This document shows, piece by piece, positions 1 to 5,052 of a DNA stretch of 7,499 nt. The stretch lies in NCBI GenBank assembly GCA_964402115.1, contig CAYOBW010000334.1, forward strand, positions 1 to 7,499, read 5' to 3'. The notes under the pieces are model-generated. The model did not search any database, was not told the origin of the DNA, and was given only the letters and a program-made list of their open reading frames with translations. The position numbers and the translations under genes are program-made. Source of the DNA: CAYOBW01 sp964402115. GTDB lineage: Bacteria > Verrucomicrobiota > Kiritimatiellia > UBA8416 > CAYOBW01. Every line of letters begins with the position of its first letter. Position 1 is the first letter of the stretch.

Positions 1-412
1 GGCGCTTCATCATCAGCAGGTCGGCAGACCGGCACTGTCCTCCGGAGAGCCGATCCACGCGGCCTGTCTCCGCCATCGCATTGGTCAGCGCACCCAGAAA
101 AAAGTTGAAGGACCAGCAGACAGTCTCGGATGTCAGACCGGGAAGCAGCTGCTCCAGCCGACGGATGTAGGCGCTGGCCGTGGGGTCATAGTGGTCCCTG
201 AAGATCGCGTTCTGCCAGGTCTTGCTGTTGGTCACCAGTGAAACCAGCCTGCGGTAGTTCGCGAGCGATTCGCACTCTTCCTTGTTGCTGCCGAACAAGG
301 GGGCAACGAAGAGGTCAAGCACGCGCTCCACATCTGCCAGTACATCACCCATCGGCTCGAAGGACGCGAGCGAGCGCATACGCTCCGAACTCAGTGCCTC
401 GATTCGGCGCAC
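1..412 (-). other. TetR-family regulator C-terminal (ligand-binding) domain segment, joined in frame to the oxidoreductase
   Basis: Residues 106-242 of the frame starting at 727 do not look like an oxidoreductase. They read as amphipathic helices: VRRIEALSSERMRSL, then GDVLADVERVLDLFVAPLF, a helix with LANYRRLVSLV, FRDHYDPTASAYIRRLEQLL, PGLTSETVCWSFNFFLGAL and finally DRLSGGQC followed by SADLLMM. In TetR repressors of the PsrA-like type, the helix-turn-helix domain ends in a KExLFREVL-like segment, followed by RRxxxLxxERxxxL, a late LPGLxxExxxWxxxFxxGAL helix, and a closing RLSGG segment. The order and spacing here match that pattern. No DNA-binding domain is encoded. GC is about 61% here against about 71% in the adjoining 421-720, and codons such as GTA, GCA and TTT appear that are rare next door. 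The domain call rests on recalled family patterns, not on a search. Confidence 0.65.
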
Positions 413-727
413 GAGCACCTCGCGGAAGTCCCGGTAGCCGGCGTCCGCGTTCAGCTTCGCGAGCTTGAGGGCGTTGTTGCGGTGGTTGTCGTCCACGTCG
501 CAGATGGCCACCACCTGCACGCGGCTGTCGCCCAGGAAGGCCTTGAGGTTGCCGGTGCCCATGCCGCCCACGCCGATGCAGGCCAGGTTGATCCTGCTGT
601 TGGGGGCGACGTTCCCGTCCGCCCCGAGCGCCGAGGCGGGCAGGATGTGGGGCAGCGCCAGCGCGCAGCCCGCGCCCGCCCCTGCCGTCTTCAGGAAACC
701 CCGTCTCGTCAGCTTGTCCATATTCAT
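1..727 (-). CDS. Tat-exported Gfo/Idh/MocA-family oxidoreductase N-terminus running into a TetR-like C-terminal domain (partial, probably chimeric)
   Basis: A reading frame of 242 codons opens at ATG 727 and is still open at the left edge. Residues 7-13 (TRRGFLK) are a near-perfect twin-arginine motif, followed by a hydrophobic stretch and a likely cleavage site after ASA (31-33), so export by the Tat pathway is predicted. Residues 46-105 form the start of a Rossmann fold: beta strand INLACIGVGGMGTGN with the GxGGxG NAD(P)-binding loop at 52-57, then VQVVAICDVDD (70-80) and YRDFREVL (98-105). This is typical of Gfo/Idh/MocA dehydrogenases acting on sugars or cyclitols. Family members are usually 350-450 residues and continue with a strand ending in a DAV-type motif and an EKP motif. 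Here, from about residue 106, the sequence instead resembles a TetR ligand-binding domain, and EKP and the catalytic domain are absent. ATG 727 is chosen because GGAAGG lies 8 bases upstream; ATG 721 is an in-frame alternative. The N-terminal family call is firm; the substrate is unknown, and the intact fusion as a biological protein is doubtful. Confidence 0.8.
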   Translation of the reverse strand, partial: MNMDKLTRRGFLKTAGAGAGCALALPHILPASALGADGNVAPNSRINLACIGVGGMGTGNLKAFLGDSRVQVVAICDVDDNHRNNALKLAKLNADAGYRDFREVLVRRIEALSSERMRSLASFEPMGDVLADVERVLDLFVAPLFGSNKEECESLANYRRLVSLVTNSKTWQNAIFRDHYDPTASAYIRRLEQLLPGLTSETVCWSFNFFLGALTNAMAETGRVDRLSGGQCRSADLLMMKR

Positions 728-734
728 AGCCGTG

Positions 735-748
735 CCTTCCCTTTCCTC
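735..748 (-). promoter_or_regulatory. Ribosome binding site for the oxidoreductase gene
   Basis: On the minus strand this reads GAGGAAAGGGAAGG, a purine-rich tract containing Shine-Dalgarno-like AGGA and GGAAGG. GGAAGG ends seven to eight bases before ATG 727, which supports that start over the second ATG at 721. The tract lies in the 46-base gap after the stop of the upstream repeat-protein gene. Confidence 0.6.
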
Positions 749-750
749 GC

Positions 751-771
751 CGCCCCTGCTGCGGGGGGGCG
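751..771 (-). other. Short GC hairpin in the gap between the repeat-protein gene and the oxidoreductase gene
   Basis: CGCCCC at one end (minus strand, 771-766) can pair with GGGGCG at the other (756-751) around a nine-base loop, directly after the repeat-protein stop codon at 776-774. There is no run of T after it, and the next bases are the ribosome binding site. It could be a weak terminator or an mRNA-processing barrier, or simply a product of high GC. Confidence 0.25.
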
Positions 772-773
772 CA

Positions 774-3700
774 TCACCTGACGATCAGCACCGTGCCCTT
801 GCGGTGGCTGACCAGGTAGCCCAACGCCGTGAGATCAACCGTGCTGCCGCCGTTCCGGATGCGCGCCAGCTGGGTCGCGTCGAGACCCGCACGGTCCTCG
901 CCCACCCGCAGCGTCACCCCATCCACCAGCGTGCCGACAATGTCCAGGGCGCCGGTCCAGTCGCCCTGCGTGGCGGCGCTGGCCGCGAAGGCCAGCGAGG
1001 ATCCGGAGCCGACGACCAGCGTGCTGCTGCCCTTCACGGTCAGCGTGCCCAGCTCGTTGACGGCATCGGCCGCGTTCTCCAGTGTGCCGCCGCCGAGGAC
1101 GAGGGCCGTCCGCCGGGCGGTCAGGGCGCCGCTGCGAAGCACCAGCCTGCCCGCGTTCACCGTGGTCATGCCCGTGTAGGTGTTGGAGCCCGCGAGCACC
1201 CAGGTCGTGGATCCGCCCTTGGCCAGGGACACGACGCCGCTGCCGTTGCCGATGGCGCCCTGGTACGTGTTCGCGCCGGCGTTGCCGCCCGTGAGGGTCA
1301 GGGTCGGCGCGCCGGCGGACGCCCTTGCCTCCCCGGTCAGGGTCAGCGTGGCGGCGGCGTCCGCGCCCGTGGCGTCGATGGCATTGAGGATCGCGCTGCC
1401 CAGCACGAACGCGCGATCGCTCGTGCTGGCCGTGTCGCCGGCGTATTGCAGCGTGCCACCCGTGTTGTAGGCCCCGAAGAAGAACAGCTGGTTGGCGGCG
1501 GCCGACGTCGCCCGCCCCAGCGAGCTCGGCTCGTTCAGGTTCGCCAGCTTCGTGACGACAAGCGTGCCTTCCGCGATATACGTAAAGCCGTCGTACGAGC
1601 TGGCCGGGTTGGCGAACGCCCAGGTGCCTGTGCCCCGCTTCAGCACGGTGTACGTGCCGTTGTTCACGCCGCCGCCGATCGCGCCGGTCACCGTCACGGC
1701 GCCTGCCCCGCCGACGTAGTTCGCCCCGCCCAGCGTCAGCGGGCCGCCGAGCGTCGCGGGGTTGGCCGTGTCGCTGTTGACGATGCAGCCGGGGGCGCTG
1801 GCCGCCACGCCGCCGCACGCGCCGTTCCCGACCGCGACGGCGTTCGTGACGGTGCGCCCGTTCAGGTCGAGCTGCCCCACGATGGCGTTGGGGCCGTTGA
1901 CGGTCACCTTGCCCGTGCTCAGCGCGGTGTCGCTGCCGATCTTCAGCGCGCCGCCGTAGACCGTCGTGCCCCCGGCGTGGCTGTTGTGGCCGGAGACGAT
2001 GGCCGTTCCCAGCCCCATCCGCACTTCGCCGGCGCCGCTGATGGCATTCGTGACCGCATAAGAGCCCGTGCGCTGGAAGCGGACGTTGGCGCCGGCCTCG
2101 ACGACGATGTTCCCCTCCACGGAGCCCGCGGCCGTCCCGTTGCCAAGCCACAAACCGCCGCCCTGGACCGTCGTCACCCCGGCATACGTGTTGGTCGCGT
2201 TGAGGCAGAAGCTGCCGCCCGCCCCCCCCGTGACCGTCAGCCCGGCCGCGCCGGCGCCCGTGATGGGCCCGTTCCACTGGAAGACCACGCCATTGGGGTC
2301 CACGGTGGCGGTCTTGCCGTCCGCAATCGTCGTCACCATCGTGGACAGCGAAGCCGTGTTCGCGCTGGCCCTGAACGTCCCCCCGCCGAAGGTGAACGTC
2401 TGGAAGGTGTAGGGCGCCCCTCCCGTGCCGAACGCGGAAACCAGCGTGCCCCCGTTGAGGTTGTACGTGCCGTGGCCCCCGGCGATGCCCAGCTGCAATC
2501 CCTGCCCGTTGAACCGAGCCGTCCCGCCGTTCTGCGTGAAAACCCCGGAGTTGCCGGCTCCATTCCAGCCCAGGTACAGGCCGTTCGCCACCGTCAGCGA
2601 GCCGCTCTCGAGCGTGTAGGCGCCCGACCCGGAGAGCGTCGGACCCAGTGCGCCGTCGTTGAACCCCAGCATCATGAAATTGGCAACCGACACGTCGCCG
2701 CCGCTCTGGACCGCGTGGCCGCCCGCGCCGACCACGATCCGGTTGGGCGTCGTCGCCAGCCCGCCGGAAAACGTCAGCGTGCCCGTGCCGTTGCCGCTGA
2801 CATAGAGGTTCCCGAGCAGCGGGGTGGTAATCGTGGCGTTCCCATTCATGACGTAGTTACCGGCCGTCGCCGGGTTGCCGCTGTTCGTCAGCGTCCCCGG
2901 GCCGGTGACCGTGCCGCCGCCGGCGTTGACGGTCACCCCGCTTACCGCCTGGTTGTTGGCGCCCAGCGCCAGCGTGCCGCCCCCCAGGGTGAGGGCGGCG
3001 CCGGCGGGGAGGCGGTTGTCGCCGCCGGAGAGGCTCAAGGTCCCGCCGTCGACGGTTGTGCTGCCGGTGTACGTGTTGGCGTTGCTGACGGTCAGCGTGC
3101 CGGCGCCGCTCTTGACCAGCGCGGCGCCGCCGGCGATGGGGCCGCCGCCCAGGCTGTAGTCCTTTTCGGAGTTGTTGAAGGTCACCAGCAGGGGGGTGAC
3201 GCTGGCGTCGGCAATGGTGACACTGGTTGTGCCGACGGTGACCGAGTCGTCGAACAGGACCGCTTCGCCGTTGAGGTACTCCGTGGGGGCGCCGGCCACG
3301 GCCAGCTTCCAGTTCTGCAAGCCGCCGATGGCCCTGACCGTCCAGTCCCCGCTGACCAGGCCGGTCCAGGCGGAAATATCCCCGGCGATCTGCAGGTCGA
3401 TTTCCTTGAGGGCGGTGTTGTTGTAGAAGCCCGTCACGGACAGCCGGGAGCCCAGGCCGGAGATCGTGCCCGCTTTCAGGACGCCGAGGTTCGCGCCGTC
3501 GAAGCTGGTGTACCCGATCAGCTTGTTGTTGCCGAGGTTCCAGGCCGTGGCGGGGCTGGCGTTCACGGTGACGGAGCCGCCGGTATTGTTGAAGGCCAGC
3601 GTGTTGACCGTAAGGGTTGAACCGTTGGGCAGATTCAACGTGCCGGAGCCATTGAACGTCAGGTCGCCGGTGGTCAACACCGCCGTGCCGCCGTTGCCGG

Positions 3701-4937
3701 CTGCCACGGTGTTGGCGGCCAGGTCGTCCACAGTGAGATGGCCCACCGTGCCGGCGCCGTCCACGGTCCCCTGGGTGAGGGTGATAGCCGGCGTGGAGGC
3801 CGTCACGCTGGCCTGCTGGAACTTCGCCCCCGCGCCGTTGACGACGATGCCGCTGGAGCCGTTGATCGCCCCCGCGCCGCTCAGCGTCAGCGTGCCGGCG
3901 TTCACGGCCGTCGCGCCGCTGTAGCTGTTGGCGCCGTTGAGCGTCAGCGTGCCGGCGCCGGACTTCGTCAGCCCGGCGGCCGACGCGCCCGTGATCGGCC
4001 CCGCCCAGGTGAGCGCCTTGCCGTTGGTGTCGATGTAGGCGGTCTTGCCGTCGGCGATCGTCGCGGTCATCCCCGCCCATGTGCTGCAGGCGTTGCGCGC
4101 CCGGAACGTCCCGCCGCCGAAATTGAAATCCGCCGAGCCGGGGCCGACGGCGTTGAACGTGCTGGTCAGCGTGCCGCCGTTGAGGTTGTACGTGCCGTGG
4201 CCCCCGCTGATGCCGAGCTGCAGGCCCTGCACATCCGCCTGCGTTTCGACCGTGCCGCCGTTCTGCGTGAACGTGCCGTAGCTCGTGGCGCTCTTCCACC
4301 CGAAGTAGATGCCGTTGCCCACCGTCAGCGAGCCGGCGTCGAGGATGTACTCCCCCCTGGCATTAGCGACGCCGTTGCCGCCAATCATCAGGTACTCGGC
4401 GGAGACCGACAGGTCGCCGCCGGTCTGGCGGACGCGGCCGTTCGCGCCCTCGCCGCCGATGATGGCGCGGCCGGCCAGGATCCCTCCGCCCCCGATCTTC
4501 AGCTCGGCATCGTTGAGCACCTGCAGCCGCGTCAGGGCGGAGTTGATCGTGGCGGGCTGCACCATGTGGAACCAGTCGCTCCCGATGTTCAGCGTGCCGC
4601 CCGTAAGCGTATAGCCGGGGCCGTTGAACCACACGCCCCCGACGCCGTTGTTCAGCGTCACGCCGCTACCGATGGTGACCGTCGTGGTGTCGGGGCTCCC
4701 GACGATCGGCTCGAAGCACGCCGCGTCGCCGTCGGCCCAGGCCACGCCGCCGGTCCCGCCGGGGGAGATCTTCCAGTTGCTGTCGGCCCAGTTCGCCGCC
4801 CCGCCGTCGATCTCGGCTGTCGCCGGATTGACATCGTAGTACAGGCTCGCGCCCCGCGCCGGCGGCACCGGGCCCGGAAGGCCCGCCACAAGCCCCGCCA
4901 CCACCCACGCGACCCCCGCCTGCTGCGTCATCTTCAT
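774..4937 (-). CDS. Secreted autotransporter-associated beta strand repeat (PATR) protein, complete, 1387 aa
   Basis: This is a very large extracellular repeat protein. Residues 1-29 form a Sec signal peptide: a lysine, the hydrophobic core VAWVVAGLVAGL (9-20), and probable cleavage near ARG/ARGA (27-30). The mature part opens with a Trp-rich unit (WADSNWKISPGGTGG, then WADGDAACFEP, about 50-77); a related unit recurs at about 524-563 (GDWTV, NWKLAV, NGEAVLFDD). PATR motifs of the form KSGAGTLTL-x-NxYxGxTxVxxGTLxL occur at about 323-352, 607-637, 898-932, 970-1003, 1098-1130 and 1237-1270. Between them lie GGGTL/FTQNGGT strands typical of a right-handed beta-helix. A ~145-residue module (184-325) is repeated at 755-901. 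Cysteines are rare (74, 284, 911, 1041, 1051). There is no C-terminal autotransporter barrel, no PEP-CTERM-like hydrophobic tail with an Arg cluster, and no LPXTG motif; the protein ends in a DATQLARIRNGGSTVDLTALGYL segment. ATG 4937 is chosen for its AGGAAG four bases upstream; ATG 4931 is equally possible. Family knowledge suggests a surface stalk or adhesin; the ligand and any activity are unknown. Confidence 0.92.
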   Translation of the reverse strand: MKMTQQAGVAWVVAGLVAGLPGPVPPARGASLYYDVNPATAEIDGGAANWADSNWKISPGGTGGVAWADGDAACFEPIVGSPDTTTVTIGSGVTLNNGVGGVWFNGPGYTLTGGTLNIGSDWFHMVQPATINSALTRLQVLNDAELKIGGGGILAGRAIIGGEGANGRVRQTGGDLSVSAEYLMIGGNGVANARGEYILDAGSLTVGNGIYFGWKSATSYGTFTQNGGTVETQADVQGLQLGISGGHGTYNLNGGTLTSTFNAVGPGSADFNFGGGTFRARNACSTWAGMTATIADGKTAYIDTNGKALTWAGPITGASAAGLTKSGAGTLTLNGANSYSGATAVNAGTLTLSGAGAINGSSGIVVNGAGAKFQQASVTASTPAITLTQGTVDGAGTVGHLTVDDLAANTVAAGNGGTAVLTTGDLTFNGSGTLNLPNGSTLTVNTLAFNNTGGSVTVNASPATAWNLGNNKLIGYTSFDGANLGVLKAGTISGLGSRLSVTGFYNNTALKEIDLQIAGDISAWTGLVSGDWTVRAIGGLQNWKLAVAGAPTEYLNGEAVLFDDSVTVGTTSVTIADASVTPLLVTFNNSEKDYSLGGGPIAGGAALVKSGAGTLTVSNANTYTGSTTVDGGTLSLSGGDNRLPAGAALTLGGGTLALGANNQAVSGVTVNAGGGTVTGPGTLTNSGNPATAGNYVMNGNATITTPLLGNLYVSGNGTGTLTFSGGLATTPNRIVVGAGGHAVQSGGDVSVANFMMLGFNDGALGPTLSGSGAYTLESGSLTVANGLYLGWNGAGNSGVFTQNGGTARFNGQGLQLGIAGGHGTYNLNGGTLVSAFGTGGAPYTFQTFTFGGGTFRASANTASLSTMVTTIADGKTATVDPNGVVFQWNGPITGAGAAGLTVTGGAGGSFCLNATNTYAGVTTVQGGGLWLGNGTAAGSVEGNIVVEAGANVRFQRTGSYAVTNAISGAGEVRMGLGTAIVSGHNSHAGGTTVYGGALKIGSDTALSTGKVTVNGPNAIVGQLDLNGRTVTNAVAVGNGACGGVAASAPGCIVNSDTANPATLGGPLTLGGANYVGGAGAVTVTGAIGGGVNNGTYTVLKRGTGTWAFANPASSYDGFTYIAEGTLVVTKLANLNEPSSLGRATSAAANQLFFFGAYNTGGTLQYAGDTASTSDRAFVLGSAILNAIDATGADAAATLTLTGEARASAGAPTLTLTGGNAGANTYQGAIGNGSGVVSLAKGGSTTWVLAGSNTYTGMTTVNAGRLVLRSGALTARRTALVLGGGTLENAADAVNELGTLTVKGSSTLVVGSGSSLAFAASAATQGDWTGALDIVGTLVDGVTLRVGEDRAGLDATQLARIRNGGSTVDLTALGYLVSHRKGTVLIVR
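2235..2675 (-). repeat. Internal module copy B of the complete PATR protein (residues ~755-901)
   Basis: This segment encodes an ordered set of landmarks: MMLGFN, YTLESGSLTVANGLYLGW, FTQNGGT, GLQLGIAGGHGTYNLNGGTL, FTFGGGTFRA, TTIADGKTA and GPITGAGAAGL. The same landmarks in the same order occur in copy A (3963-4388) and in the neighbouring gene (6514-6957). A 30-base stretch encoding GGHGTYNLNGG is identical between 2452-2481 here and 4177-4206 in copy A, showing recent common origin or gene conversion. Confidence 0.85.
3963..4388 (-). repeat. Internal module copy A of the complete PATR protein (residues ~184-325)
   Basis: Landmarks in order are LMIGGNG, YILDAGSLTVGNGIYFGW, GTFTQNGGTVET, GLQLGISGGHGTYNLNGGTL, FNFGGGTFRA, ATIADGKTA and GPITGASAAGL. 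It aligns through its length with copy B about 570 residues later, with a few residues of gap at the GPGSAD / GGAPYTFQT position. Its FTQNGGTVETQ is closer to the copy in the neighbouring gene than to copy B (FTQNGGTARFN), so the three copies do not have a simple branching order. Confidence 0.85.
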
Positions 4938-4941
4938 GCGG

Positions 4942-4947
4942 CTTCCT
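4942..4947 (-). promoter_or_regulatory. Shine-Dalgarno-like AGGAAG upstream of the complete PATR gene
   Basis: The minus strand reads AGGAAG, then CCGC, then ATG at 4937. Four bases is short for a Shine-Dalgarno spacing; to the second in-frame ATG at 4931 it is ten bases, so this site does not decide between the two starts (the signal peptide differs only by Met-Lys). A second GGAAG lies slightly further upstream. Confidence 0.45.
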
Positions 4948-4970
4948 GCTTCCCGTGCCGTGAGGCCGCC

Positions 4971-4993
4971 GGCCCGGGCGTCTCGCCCCGGCC
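4971..4993 (-). terminator. GC-rich stem-loop between the tandem PATR genes (possible terminator or transcript-processing hairpin)
   Basis: On the minus strand the arm GGCCGGGGCG (4993-4984) pairs with CGCCCGGGCC (4980-4971) around the triloop AGA. Nine of ten positions pair, with one G-G mismatch. It lies about 60 bases past the stop of the upstream paralog and about 34 bases before the next start. No T tract follows, so a classical intrinsic terminator is not proven; a role in attenuation or mRNA stability is equally possible. Confidence 0.35.
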
Positions 4994-5052
4994 CTTCCGT
5001 GACCGGACCGGAACCCCGATCCCCTTGTTCCGCCCCTCACGAGCACCCGTCT

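Larger units (their letters stand above)
4938..5052 (-). other. 115-base intergenic gap between the tandem PATR genes
   Basis: The gap separates the TGA stop at 5055-5053 from ATG 4937. It holds a ten-base-pair hairpin at 4971-4993 and the Shine-Dalgarno-like site. I see no convincing -35/-10 pair; the sequence is too GC-rich for a sigma-70 consensus to stand out. The downstream gene could have its own promoter here or be read through from the upstream paralog. Confidence 0.6.

Noticed and set aside
661..727. Lipoprotein signal (Cys21) at the oxidoreductase N-terminus
   Set aside because: The residues before Cys21 are G-A-G, lacking the Leu-type residue expected at -3 of a lipobox. The Tat motif with an ASA cleavage site explains the N-terminus better.
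2221..2230. Eight-base C homopolymer in the PATR gene as a possible frameshift or phase-variation tract
   Set aside because: The frame continues correctly on both sides and aligns with the paralog, so no frameshift is visible here. A single eight-base tract is weak evidence for phase variation.
465..3620. Plus-strand open frame of 1051 codons opposite the PATR gene
   Set aside because: Its product is rich in Arg, Gly, Ala and Val without domain-like sequence, and it runs across the oxidoreductase start and the intergenic gap. It is what GC-rich, stop-poor antisense DNA produces. The minus-strand frame has a signal peptide and clear repeat motifs.
835..4299. Two minus-strand frames of 480 codons each (835-2277 and 2857-4299) inside the PATR gene
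   Set aside because: They are frame-shifted readings of the repeat gene, dominated by Arg, Gln, His and Gly, a common shadow of Gly/Thr/Asn-rich repeats in GC-rich DNA.
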